DNA of 64,000 bases from Halomicrobium zhouii (GTDB taxonomy: Archaea; Halobacteriota; Halobacteria; Halobacteriales; Haloarculaceae): NCBI RefSeq assembly GCF_900114435.1, contig NZ_FOZK01000002.1, forward strand, positions 496,001-560,000. Direction: 5' to 3'. Both the position numbers and the translations under genes were made by a program. Positions 46,054 through 54,386 of this stretch are shown piece after piece. Every line of letters starts with the position of its first letter. Position 1 is the first letter of the stretch. The notes beneath the pieces are model-generated. The model had not been told where the DNA came from, searched no databases, and saw only the letters and a program-made list of their open reading frames with translations.

Positions 46054-47247
46054 TCAGAACAGCGACGTGAGTTCTTCGGCGCCGTCGTGGACGAGTTGCT
46101 GGAGGTTCTCCTCGCTCCGGGCGTCGCGCTGTGCGATGTTGTCCTGTGCCTCGATAGCGACCTGCTGGAGTTCCTTGAACCGGGGGACGTGGTGGACGCC
46201 GGAGAGCAGGACCAGGCTCGCGACGGTGTCCGACGACGGGAGGGGGTAGTCGCCGCCGCGGACCTCCATCGACCCGGTCTCCTCCTCGAGCCACTGGCGG
46301 CCCCGCTCGATGCCCTTTCGGTCGAGGTGTTCCGGCGGGCCGCCGACGACCACGAGCGACTTCTCCGCGCCCTGAATATCACACGGGAGCGTGAGCCGAC
46401 CGAGCGCGGCCTTGCGGACCAGCGCCGTGATGCGGTTGGTCGTGTTCGCGCTGTCGAGGCCATCGTCGCTGCCGCGGTCGCTCAGCCGGTCACTGCCCAC
46501 GCGCGCGAGCAACCCGCCCTGTGCCGACCGCTCGACGTCCTCGGCGGCGTAGCCCACCGTGGAGACGCCGCCGCCCGAGAGCGTGTTGATGATCTCCGAG
46601 GAGTCGACGACGCTCTCGGCCACTTCGGCGTTGCCGTCGACCTCGCCCGCCGCGAACAGCATCCCGAAGCGGGTGGCTATCTCCTCGTTTATCGCCTCGA
46701 AGCCGCCGCGCATCGACTCGCCGGTCTTGCGCCAGGCGTCGTTGTCGAACACGAGGAGGTTGTCCACCTCGCGGACGAACGTCTGGAACGAGCGCGCGGC
46801 GTTGAGGGTGTAGATGCCGCCCTCGTCCTGCCCGGGGAGGATACCCAGGCCGTACACCGGCTCGGTGTAGATGTGCTTGAGGTGCTTGGCCAGCACCGGT
46901 GCGCCGCCGCTGCCGGTGCCCCCGCCGAGGCCGGCCACGACGAGGAACGCGTCGACCTCGTGGACCGGAATGTCGTCGAGGGCGCCCTGAATCTCGTCGA
47001 GGTCCGCCTCGGCTATCTCGGCGCCGAGTTCGTTGTCCGCGCCGACGCCGTGGCCCTTCACGCGCGACTGCCCGATCAGGACCCGGTTGTCCTCGGGGAC
47101 GTGCTCCAGCCCCTGGAGGTCGACCGACGCGGTGTTGACCGCGACGGGGTCGGTGAAGACGTCCACCCCGGTCCGCTGCTCGTACTCGACGAATCGGTCG
47201 ACGATCTTTCCGCCTGCCTGCCCGAAGCCGATGAGTGCCAGTTTCAT
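46054..47247 (-). CDS. cetZ: CetZ tubulin-superfamily cytoskeletal GTPase
   Basis: 397 aa. The N-terminus MKLALIGFGQAGGKIVDRF and the GTP-binding signature GLGGGTGSGGAP are those of CetZ, the archaeal FtsZ/tubulin relative. The T7 catalytic loop is not as clear but an acidic region lies at the usual place. CetZ1 controls cell shape, and rod formation with motility in Haloferax; this is the only one here. The C-terminal end (VHDGAEELTSLF) lacks the FtsZ-type tail. Divided promoter region 47248-47516 is shared with no other start. Confidence 0.93.
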   Translation of the reverse strand: MKLALIGFGQAGGKIVDRFVEYEQRTGVDVFTDPVAVNTASVDLQGLEHVPEDNRVLIGQSRVKGHGVGADNELGAEIAEADLDEIQGALDDIPVHEVDAFLVVAGLGGGTGSGGAPVLAKHLKHIYTEPVYGLGILPGQDEGGIYTLNAARSFQTFVREVDNLLVFDNDAWRKTGESMRGGFEAINEEIATRFGMLFAAGEVDGNAEVAESVVDSSEIINTLSGGGVSTVGYAAEDVERSAQGGLLARVGSDRLSDRGSDDGLDSANTTNRITALVRKAALGRLTLPCDIQGAEKSLVVVGGPPEHLDRKGIERGRQWLEEETGSMEVRGGDYPLPSSDTVASLVLLSGVHHVPRFKELQQVAIEAQDNIAQRDARSEENLQQLVHDGAEELTSLF

Positions 47248-47516
47248 GGTTGGAAGTTCCGGGGGCGCGTTCGCGCTCGACCCCTCGTCGTGTGGTGAGG
47301 AATCCCGAACTCACCGTCGACAGCCCCCGCGTCACTCCGTCCGACGCGCTACCTGGGCATTGTTATCCACTCTCTTACCGGCTTACTCCAGCTATTCATC
47401 ACACCATCACCGAGAATAGTACAGACCTTGTGCCACGTGGAGTCTGCTACCGTCCCATTGATTCACACGTCACAGTCACGCACCGCGGTGGGCGGGGCAG
47501 ACGCCGTGGTTCGAGG

Positions 47517-48734
47517 TTACGGCGCCGGCGCCCGCTCGGTCACGCTGTTGCCCGCCTCGTCGGTGACGGTCAGTTCGACGACGTCTTTCCACCAGGAGAG
47601 CGTGTCGAGCTCGTGACGGCCCTCGGCCGTCGTGCCCGAGACGTCGGAAGTGGCACTATCGAGCGTCCTGCCGGCGTAGCTACGGAGCGTCGATTCGACC
47701 GTGGCGAGGTCACCGTCCGCGTCAGAGACGGCCCACTCGACGTCGGGGTCGTTGCCGAAACCCTCCTCCGAGACGTCGAACGTGTCGATGGTAGGCCCGG
47801 TCTCGGTGGGCGGTTCGGGCGGGGTCTCGGTTGGCGACTCGGTATCGGTCGGCGACCCGGTCTCGGTCTCCGTCGGGGTGTCCGTCGGTGACGTCGTTTC
47901 GGTCGGGGTCTCCGTGGGCGTGCCGTCGTCTCCCCCGGAGACGTAGTTGTCGACGATCGCTTGCACGCACCCGGTGCTCGCCTTGTACGAGGTGTGGCCA
48001 ACGACCGAATCGCTCACGTCGACGTCGACGTAGTTCGACGGCAGTGCCCCCGCCGAACAGCTCGCGGGCCCGCTACCGAGGCGGGCGATGCCGTCGTTCG
48101 TCGAGTAGTAGTTCCCGACGGACTCGGCGGCGCTCTCGATGGCGTCGTGAAACCCCGACCCCTCGCAGGGTGCGTCGGACGCCGCGTACGAGCCTATCGT
48201 GTCGGCGTTGGCCACCGTGAAACGACCCTCCGCCCCGGCGAGGAACTCGAAGGTGACGATGCCCCCCATCGAGTGGCCCAGGACGCGGACCGTCGTCCCG
48301 GGGTTCTCCTTGAGGTACGCCGCCATCCAGTCGGCGAAGACGCCGCCCTGGTCGCGCGCGTTCGTCAGTGCGCCGATGGGGCCACCGCTGTCGTCCCAGG
48401 TCACGGCCGTCACCGTCTCGGTGTTCCCGACCTCCCGCAGCGTTCCCTGTAGCCGCCTGGCCCCGGTGACGCTGAACGACGAGGCCGAGTAGCCGTGGAC
48501 GTTGAAGACGACCTCGTCCTCTCCCTGTGGCGCGGCCGCGACCGGCGGCACGCCGTCCCGCAGGTCCAGTTCGCGTATCTCGTCGGAGTCGGCTGCGCCC
48601 GGGCTCGTCGCCGCGCGGAGCCCGACGGCGCTACCGACGGCTATCCCGGCGTTTTTGAGCAGGTCCCGCCGCGAACGGCCCTCTGACGATTCCCCATTTC
48701 CCCTGTCGCCGTCGTCGTTTCGGTACGCTACCAT
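47517..48734 (-). CDS. Tat-exported alpha/beta hydrolase with C-terminal beta domain
   Basis: 405 aa. A twin-arginine signal (SRRDLLKNAGIAVGSAVGL) precedes a hydrolase domain with nucleophile elbow GHSMGG. Later residues include VGHTSYK, likely carrying the catalytic His. A Thr/Pro/Glu-rich linker (~265-315) follows, then a small beta-sandwich (~320-405). Probably a secreted esterase or lipase; the substrate is unknown. The start at 48734 gives a somewhat long but normal Tat n-region. Confidence 0.85.
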   Translation of the reverse strand: MVAYRNDDGDRGNGESSEGRSRRDLLKNAGIAVGSAVGLRAATSPGAADSDEIRELDLRDGVPPVAAAPQGEDEVVFNVHGYSASSFSVTGARRLQGTLREVGNTETVTAVTWDDSGGPIGALTNARDQGGVFADWMAAYLKENPGTTVRVLGHSMGGIVTFEFLAGAEGRFTVANADTIGSYAASDAPCEGSGFHDAIESAAESVGNYYSTNDGIARLGSGPASCSAGALPSNYVDVDVSDSVVGHTSYKASTGCVQAIVDNYVSGGDDGTPTETPTETTSPTDTPTETETGSPTDTESPTETPPEPPTETGPTIDTFDVSEEGFGNDPDVEWAVSDADGDLATVESTLRSYAGRTLDSATSDVSGTTAEGRHELDTLSWWKDVVELTVTDEAGNSVTERAPAP

Positions 48735-48861
48735 GTGTTCTCGACCGCTCGTCGGAGCGGTGTGGCCGTTGTTTGGCGGCGGTTGTGATTATTATTACAC
48801 TGTTAATGTCACTCAATAAAGGGGCGGATCACTCCCGACGGCACTGACAGTATACTCGGTA

Positions 48862-48963
48862 TCGCTCTGTATCGACACCTTCCTCCGCTTCCTCCGGTTC
48901 GAGCCGGAGGAAGGCGTCGACTATCGCCTGTTTCGCCACCGCACCGCGCGTCGACCAGTGGTG
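48862..48963 (-). pseudogene. Remnant of the 3' end of a DHH phosphoesterase gene
   Basis: 102 bases encode HHWSTRGAVAKQAIVDAFLR and the following LEPEE...GVDTER, matching the C-terminal 33 residues of the intact gene just upstream (49097-49195) with only a two-residue difference (AEE for D in the acidic stretch). Most codons differ silently. The reading frame runs on (YRVYCQC) after where the intact gene stops. No start or catalytic part is present. Confidence 0.8.
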
Positions 48964-49037
48964 CGCAACCACCTTTTTCTTCGTCGGGTCGCTCGCCCCG
49001 TTCGCGACCACTCCTCGAAAAACGTGGGCGAAAAAGA

Positions 49038-49085
49038 CGCGAACGGCGCAGCCGTTCGCGGGAAACCGCTCGCTTCGCTCGCGGT
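49038..49085. repeat. Two GC-rich hairpins between the two DHH 3' ends
   Basis: 49038-49060 and 49065-49085 are perfect hairpins. The second is followed by GCGGTATGCTTGGC (49081-49094), the same sequence that ends the cluster at 18259-18291. Both copies also share GAAACCGC before the last hairpin. Confidence 0.7.
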
Positions 49086-49093
49086 ATGCTTGG

Positions 49094-50185
49094 CTATCGC
49101 TCGGTGTCGACGCCCTCGTCCTCTTCGGGTTCCAGCCGAAGAAACGCGTCGACGATGGCTTGCTTCGCAACGGCTCCCCGAGTCGACCAGTGGTGGGCGT
49201 AGTCGAGCATGTCGTCGTAGATGTCGGGCTTGCAGCCGGCGGCGCGGGGATGGCCGCCGCCGTTGACCTGCCCGGCCACCTCGTGGGCGCGCTCGAAGTT
49301 CTCGGTGCCGCGGATGGAGGCCGAGCCGGCGGGCTTGACGATGACGGCGGCGTCGGCGCCCTGCTCGCGGAGCGCCTCGGCGACCTCGTTCTGGGAGCAA
49401 CGGCCGTAGGTGACGCCGACGGTCCACTCGCCGACGTCGCGGAGTTCGGCGCGCTGGACGGCCTTCTCGATGAGCGCTTCCTTCTCGACGCGCTTCTCGG
49501 CGAGGAACTCGTGGATCTCCGCGGAGAGGTCCGGACCGTGTTCGAGGACGGACTCGATGTACTCCTCGGGTTCGGACCAGTACGAGAGGTCCGCCAGGTC
49601 GTCGCTGCGCTCGTCCTCGCGGATCCACAGGTCGTGGTCGCGGGTGACGGCGGCGAGTTCGGCAAACTGCTCGCTGAATTCGTGGTCCAGTTCCGCGAGC
49701 ACGACGTCGGCGGTACACACCTCGTCGGAGTCGCCGACGACGCGTTCGACGCCCTGGTCGTCGACGAACTCTGCGAGTTCGGGGTCCCACTGGTGGTGGT
49801 CGTACCACCGAACGTCTTCGACGCGGTCGACCAGGTCCGGCAGCGCCGCGACGTCGTACTCGCTGTCGGGACACAGGTCACAGACCACGACGGTCGCGTC
49901 GGGTTCGGCGTACTCGGCGGCCCACTCCAGGCTCTCCTCGATCTCGTGCGGTCCGGCGGGGACGAGTTGTCCCTCGCCGAAGGCCTCGCGGACCAGCGCG
50001 ACGCAGGCCAGGCCGTCCGAATCTGGGTCGGCGATGACCACGACGCCCGCGTCCGTTAGCGACTCCGCCGCTTCGCGTTCGGCTTCCTCTTCCTCGACCG
50101 AGTCGGGCGTGAAAAAGCCCGCGCCGGGGAGGATCGACTTCCGCTCGATAGAGAGGCGCTCGTCGTCGATGAGCCAGTCGTCCAT
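49094..50185 (-). CDS. DHH-family phosphoesterase (RecJ-like)
   Basis: 363 aa. The DHH domain shows DPDSDGLAC (a DHD-type motif with Ser), DLCPDSEYD and the family motif WYDHHQWDP. The C-terminal DHHA1 domain has NGGGHPRAAG. Archaeal members are nanoRNases or single-strand exonucleases related to RecJ/GAN. Length is as expected. The first ~35 residues are an extra acidic lead. A second, diverged copy of its 3' end lies 130 bases downstream. The start at 50185 is the ATG MDDWLIDDERLS. Confidence 0.9.
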   Translation of the reverse strand: MDDWLIDDERLSIERKSILPGAGFFTPDSVEEEEAEREAAESLTDAGVVVIADPDSDGLACVALVREAFGEGQLVPAGPHEIEESLEWAAEYAEPDATVVVCDLCPDSEYDVAALPDLVDRVEDVRWYDHHQWDPELAEFVDDQGVERVVGDSDEVCTADVVLAELDHEFSEQFAELAAVTRDHDLWIREDERSDDLADLSYWSEPEEYIESVLEHGPDLSAEIHEFLAEKRVEKEALIEKAVQRAELRDVGEWTVGVTYGRCSQNEVAEALREQGADAAVIVKPAGSASIRGTENFERAHEVAGQVNGGGHPRAAGCKPDIYDDMLDYAHHWSTRGAVAKQAIVDAFLRLEPEEDEGVDTER

Positions 50186-50246
50186 ACGCCGACGAACGGC
50201 GCGGTGGCAATGAAGCCTCGGAATGACGGTCGATGCGGGAGGCTCC

Positions 50247-50702
50247 TCACTCCTCCGCGGCGGCGCCTTCCAGCTGTCGAACGGTCAGCACGGGCGGCCC
50301 GGACCGTCGGACGACGCCCTCGGCGACGCTCCCCAGCAAAAATCCGTGGTCGTCGTGGCGCCCGCGCGTGCCCGTGACGACGACGTCGGCCTCCTGGTCG
50401 GTGGCGTACTGGCAAATCTCGTCGACGGGGTCGCCCTCGCGGACGGCCGTGACGACGTCGCCCTTCTCGGCCGTCTCGTCTGCCGTCTCGCGAACGAACG
50501 TCAGCGCACGCCCGCCAGCGGTCGCCAGCGCGCGTTCGAGGTCGTCCCTGACCTCGTCGGGCGAGGCCGCCACCTCGCCGGCGTCGACGACATAGAGGGC
50601 GTGGACCGACGCGTCGAACCGCTCGGCCAGGTCCAGGGCCGCCTCCACGGCCCGTTTGGCGCTGGCCGACCCGTCCGTCGCGATGAGTACCGTCTCGAAC
50701 AT
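50247..50702 (-). CDS. Universal stress protein, UspA family
   Basis: 151 aa. The start MFETVLIATDGSASAKRAVE and the ATP-binding loop VTGTRGRHDDHGFLLGSVAE followed by VLTVR are the UspA signature (GxxGx9GS). A single domain that probably binds ATP. Haloarchaea carry many copies; the specific stress is unknown. It is upstream of the DHH gene on the same strand, 61 bases away. Confidence 0.9.
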   Translation of the reverse strand: MFETVLIATDGSASAKRAVEAALDLAERFDASVHALYVVDAGEVAASPDEVRDDLERALATAGGRALTFVRETADETAEKGDVVTAVREGDPVDEICQYATDQEADVVVTGTRGRHDDHGFLLGSVAEGVVRRSGPPVLTVRQLEGAAAEE

Positions 50703-50832
50703 GCAGGAGGGTTGCGCGGGACCCGGCTTAAACTCCCGGGAGAACGCTCGGGAGTCTCTGGTGTGTGGAGCGGGAAGGTTCTCGCTGTAGCGGTTCGGAT
50801 CTCCGCAGGGACGGCAACAGACGATAACACCT

Positions 50833-51263
50833 CGAAAGCCTCGGCGTGCTCGACTCGCGCGAACCCGCTGCGCGCCTCACTCCGTTCGGTGCTTGCGGGT
50901 TCGGGCTTCGCCGAGCCCACCTCGCCCTTTCAGTCCTCCAGGACTCTATTGCTCGCGCCACGGAGGCGCTCGCGATTACAACCACCAGACCTCCCCGGTC
51001 GCGCCTTGCTCACGGCTGGCGCCGTTCGCGGTGAGGTGGCGCTGACGCGCCACCCTCGCGGCGCGACACGCTTCCTGACCGCTCCGCAACCGCATGGCCG
51101 GGAGCGCGTTTCATCGCGCGACCAGGGGAAGGGCAGGGCTGCGGTGCGGTTTCCTGGAGGACTGAAAGGGCGAGGCGGGCTCCGGGAACCCCGGACCGAT
51201 AAGCACCGCAGCGTAGCGAGGAGCGCAGTCGGTTCGCGGGACCGGAGCGCGCCGAGGGCTTTC
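50833..51263. repeat. 431-bp nested-palindrome element, copy B
   Basis: In inverted orientation to copy A. The outer ends (50833-50852 and 51243-51263) are near-perfect inverted repeats of the GAAAGCCCTCGGCG type. The inner pair 50913-50942 and 51153-51182 matches at 29 of 30 positions and contains CCCTTTCAGTCC. The core 51067-51093 equals the reverse complement of 41411-41437 over 27 bases. The gap 50703-51370 has no other recognisable content. Confidence 0.85.
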
Positions 51264-51370
51264 TGGGTGTCGTCGTTCATCGTTCCGACTTCAGCGAGTG
51301 TTCAGAACTATCATCGAAACGCCGCTCTAGAGAAACGATCAGATCGACGAACCCTCTTCCCCCGAAGATT

Positions 51371-51754
51371 TCACACGAATGGAACGCCGACGACGCCCCA
51401 GTCGCCCAGGAGCGGGGCGAGGAAGAACCGGGCGACCAGCACCGAGACCCAGGCGACGAAGGCGATGGCGGCGGCCTCCACCCAGTCGGTGTCGTACTGG
51501 ACGGCGATGACCGTGAGGTAGACGGCCAGTCCCAGGAGGGTCCCGAGGATGCTGCCGATGTGGAACGGAATCCAGCCGACGACGAGCGTCGCGACCAGCC
51601 AGCCGAGCGCGCCGAACACCGCCGTCCACACGGCGGTCCGGAAGTCGCCCTTGCCGACGACGAGCTGGGCGGCGACGAAGATGGCCAGCCCGCCGACGAG
51701 CAGGCCGACGACGAACGTCACTATCGAGCCGAGTACTGTCGCGATAATTTCCAT
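51371..51754 (-). CDS. Four-helix membrane protein of unknown function
   Basis: 127 aa, about four hydrophobic helices covering nearly the whole chain with short loops (GKGDFRT, YDTDW). Resembles many small haloarchaeal membrane proteins without assigned role. No catalytic residues. It lies alone between repeat element B and the AEC transporter gene. Confidence 0.65.
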   Translation of the reverse strand: MEIIATVLGSIVTFVVGLLVGGLAIFVAAQLVVGKGDFRTAVWTAVFGALGWLVATLVVGWIPFHIGSILGTLLGLAVYLTVIAVQYDTDWVEAAAIAFVAWVSVLVARFFLAPLLGDWGVVGVPFV

Positions 51755-51821
51755 GTAGATACGTGCGCGGGCCAGCTATACGAAACTATGGACTGGCGAC
51801 TGCCCATCGCAACTGGGCCGG

Positions 51822-52730
51822 TCACACCAGCAACTGGAGCGCGACGCCGAGCGTGCCCACCGAGACGACGGTGGTCGCGAAGACGGCGACGGAGGCGAAC
51901 TCCGCGTCGCCGCCGAGTTCGCTCGCGTAGATGAACGTCGAGACGGCGGTGGGGGCGCCGAACATGACGACCGCGGCGTTGCGGGTGAGCGGGTCCGCCC
52001 CGAGCGCCGTGAACGCGACGAAGGCGAAGACGGGCATCAGGAACACCTTGAGGCCGACGACGCCGCCCAGCGCCTGCCAGTCCGAGTCGGGCATGCGCAT
52101 CTCCAGGGCCGAGCCGACGAGGACGAGCGCGAGTGGGAGGGCCAGGTCGGAGAGCCAGCCCAGTCCGGTCTGGGCCGCATCGGGCACCGACAGCGAGTAG
52201 ACGGAGGCGATCAAGCCGAGCGCGAGGGCGATCAGGACGGGGTTGGTCGCGAGGCTCCGGAGTTCGCTACCCAGGGAGGCCTCCGCGTCGTTCATCGAGA
52301 CGAGCAGGAGGACGGTGAGGGGCACCTGCGTCAGCGCGCCGATGCCGAGGATGATGCTCCCTCGGCCCGCCGCGGCGCTGCCGAGCGTGACGGCCACGAG
52401 CGGCAGCCCCAGGAAGCCGAAGTTGCTGTGGTAGGACTGCACCATCGCGATGCTCCGGGTCGAGCGCGGGTCGGTCCGGCGGTGGACCAGCCAGCTGGCC
52501 CCGACGACGGCGAACAGGACGACCCACAGCCCCGCGAGCAGTTCCGGCGACAGTAGCGTTCCCAGCGGCTGGTCGTACGTCGAGAGGAAGATCAGCGCAG
52601 GGAGCGTCACGTAGAAGGCGACGGCGTTGAGCCGATCCCGCCGGGTCGCCTCCAGCAGTCCGACGTGGCGGGCGGCCAGACCGACGGCCAGCAACGAGAG
52701 CATGTAGAGAAGGCGGACGCCCAGATCCAT
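51822..52730 (-). CDS. AEC-family (auxin efflux carrier-like) transporter
   Basis: 302 aa, ten hydrophobic helices in two five-helix halves. The motif QSYHSNFGFLGLPLV in the fourth helix is typical of the AEC/PIN-like family, as is the C-terminal GAPTAVSTFIYASELGG. Members move organic acids or other small anions out of the cell. The ATG at 52730 begins just before helix one. Substrate unknown. Confidence 0.87.
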   Translation of the reverse strand: MDLGVRLLYMLSLLAVGLAARHVGLLEATRRDRLNAVAFYVTLPALIFLSTYDQPLGTLLSPELLAGLWVVLFAVVGASWLVHRRTDPRSTRSIAMVQSYHSNFGFLGLPLVAVTLGSAAAGRGSIILGIGALTQVPLTVLLLVSMNDAEASLGSELRSLATNPVLIALALGLIASVYSLSVPDAAQTGLGWLSDLALPLALVLVGSALEMRMPDSDWQALGGVVGLKVFLMPVFAFVAFTALGADPLTRNAAVVMFGAPTAVSTFIYASELGGDAEFASVAVFATTVVSVGTLGVALQLLV

Positions 52731-52848
52731 GTGCTCCCATCTGGGAGTCCCGGTCTTGTCCCTTGCCCTTCCGTCCGGATCCGGTCGGCCAGTTGAGGAG
52801 TTCCCGCCTGCCTCCCCGCTTTTCCCGCTCGCGCCCCTACTGGCGGGT

Positions 52849-53058
52849 ATGCCCGCGCGACGTGACCGCGACGACGCCGTCGCCGACCAGCTCGAACGCG
52901 TCGCCAGTTTGGTCCGCGACGGCGAGGCGACCATCTACGGCTACGACGTCGAGTACGACCCCATCCCCCACGAGTCGGGTTCGATCTCGTATCCCGGCGG
53001 CTGGCTCGAGTTCCGCATCGAACACGACGACGACGAGCAGGTCCGCCGCGAGGAGTGA
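52849..53058 (+). CDS. Small acidic protein of unknown function (69 aa)
   Basis: Starts MPARRDRDDAVADQLERVAS with a helical first half and a beta-like second half (ATIYGYDVEYD, GGWLEFRIEHDDDEQ). Highly acidic, soluble. Lies 67 bases before thiE, so may be in its operon. No family recognised; codon choice is normal for the window. Confidence 0.6.
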   Translation: MPARRDRDDAVADQLERVASLVRDGEATIYGYDVEYDPIPHESGSISYPGGWLEFRIEHDDDEQVRREE

Positions 53059-53125
53059 CCCTCTCGACCACGGAAGCGAGCCGCCGAAGCGCAAGAGTGA
53101 GAACCCGGCCCGCCGACCCCTCGCT

Positions 53126-53770
53126 ATGGTCGACTGGTCCGTCTACCTCGTCACCGAGCAGCGCGCCTCGGCCGGCCGCTCGACGCCCGAAATCGTCGCA
53201 AGCGCCCTCGACGGCGGCGTCGGTGTCGTCCAGCTCCGCGACAAGGCCCTGCCGGTCCGCGACCGACTCGCCGTCGGTCGTGAGGTCAGGGAACTCACCC
53301 GCGACGCCGGCGTCCCGCTGATCGTCAACGACCGCGTCGACCTGGCCCAGGCCATCGACGCCGACGGCGTCCACCTCGGCGACGACGACCTGCCGGTCGA
53401 AGTCGCTCGTGAGATTCTCGGCGAGGACGCCATCATCGGCCGCTCGGCGTCGTTCGTCGAGGACGCCATCGCCGCCGAGGGCACCGGCGCGGACTACCTC
53501 GGCGTCGGGTCCGTCTACGCCACCGAGTCGAAAGCGGACGTCCCCGACGACGAGTACGCCGTCGGACCGGAGCGCGTGCGCGCCATCGCCGACGCCGTCT
53601 CGATTCCCGTCGTCGGCATCGGCGGAATCACCGCCGACAACGCCGCCGAAGTCGCGGCCGCCGGCGCCGACGGCGTGGCGGTCATCTCGGCGATCACGAA
53701 GGCGGAAGATCCCGAAACGGCGACAGTGGCGTTGCGAGACGCCGTCGACGGCGGGCGAAACCGGGAGTGA
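53126..53770 (+). CDS. thiE: Thiamine-phosphate synthase ThiE
   Basis: 214 aa, TIM barrel. Recognisable motifs are VGVVQLRDKALP, VPLIVNDRVDLA, ADGVHLGDDDLPV, IGRSASFVEDA, DYLGVGSVYATESK and VVGIGGITADNAAEV, all typical of ThiE. It couples HMP-PP and thiazole phosphate to thiamine phosphate, the same reaction as the ThiN domain of the thiD gene at 1661. The start at 53126 gives the family length. Confidence 0.95.
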   Translation: MVDWSVYLVTEQRASAGRSTPEIVASALDGGVGVVQLRDKALPVRDRLAVGREVRELTRDAGVPLIVNDRVDLAQAIDADGVHLGDDDLPVEVAREILGEDAIIGRSASFVEDAIAAEGTGADYLGVGSVYATESKADVPDDEYAVGPERVRAIADAVSIPVVGIGGITADNAAEVAAAGADGVAVISAITKAEDPETATVALRDAVDGGRNRE

Positions 53771-53817
53771 GTCGCCGAGGTCTCGGTCGATCAGGAGATG
53801 TCCCTATCCGATACGCC

Positions 53818-54174
53818 TCACTCGCGGTTCTCGCGCGGATCGACCGCATGTTCCTGCCACTCGTCGTAATCGAACGACCCGGCCTCGTGACTCACCGCGA
53901 CGACCTCTGCGTGTTTCGCCGACGAATCGAGACCACGGACGTGATCGCTGACTCGCCAGTAGGTTCCTTTGAGGTCGACTCGACCGCTCTCTCTAAGCCG
54001 TACTAACGCCGGTCCGACGGAGTCGCTAGCGACTCCCGTCTCTTTCGCGATTTCCGACTGGGTGAACGCCTCGTCTGCGTGCCCCTCGAGATAGGTGAGG
54101 ATTTCGTGCGCGTTCGGCCCCGACTCCGGACCGTCGTCGTCGAGTTCGTCGAATCGGTCCGTGCTAATTGGCAT
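53818..54174 (-). CDS. Winged-helix regulator (MarR-like, possibly antitoxin-type)
   Basis: 118 aa. A helix-turn-helix is clear in FTQSEIAKETGVASDSVGPALVRLRESGRVD. The start MPISTDRFDELDDDGPESG and C-terminal FDYDEWQEHAVDP look like a haloarchaeal family often paired with a toxin gene, as far as I recall. No toxin gene follows it here. It diverges from the fic gene, so it could regulate it. DNA target unknown. Confidence 0.72.
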   Translation of the reverse strand: MPISTDRFDELDDDGPESGPNAHEILTYLEGHADEAFTQSEIAKETGVASDSVGPALVRLRESGRVDLKGTYWRVSDHVRGLDSSAKHAEVVAVSHEAGSFDYDEWQEHAVDPRENRE

Positions 54175-54250
54175 GGGCTGGCTATGTCATTCGTGTTTGC
54201 CGTCCTAAGCGATTTTGTTACTTCGAGATGACGGCTATTCGCCTGACGGC

Positions 54251-54386
54251 TAACTACGAGCCCGCGGATCACCCGACTGGTGAGACTTCGGCCCGCAGAT
54301 CTAACTTCTACCGTCGCCAACTCACCCACAGTTAACCAAAGGCCGAAACGGTTAACTAACAAGCCGTCCAGCGGACTCGTAGTTAG
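54251..54386. promoter_or_regulatory. Nested inverted repeats ahead of the fic gene
   Basis: Bases 54251-54261 (CTAACTACGAG) pair with 54376-54386 (CTCGTAGTTAG), the latter abutting the ATG at 54387. Inside, 54330-54337 (AGTTAACC) pairs with 54350-54357 (GGTTAACT). Such arrangements are typical of operators for a dimeric repressor; GTTAAC and TAACTA motifs recur across the region. Confidence 0.6.

Noticed and set aside
46054-47247. FtsZ assignment for the tubulin-family gene
   Set aside because: The N-terminus (MKLALIGFGQAGGKIVDRF) and lack of an FtsZ-type C-terminal tail fit CetZ rather than FtsZ.
50979-50989. ACAACCACCAG inside element B as another copy of the TAGTGGTGG hairpin
   Set aside because: Only a partial match to one end, without the partner end or inner stem.
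50223-51521. Long open frame crossing repeat element B
   Set aside because: Arg/Ser/Pro-rich, no domain, and it runs through nested inverted repeats and antisense to uspA.
53818-54174. Toxin-antitoxin pair around the MarR-like gene
   Set aside because: No toxin-sized gene follows on the same strand. The fic gene is divergent, so a classical TA operon cannot be claimed.
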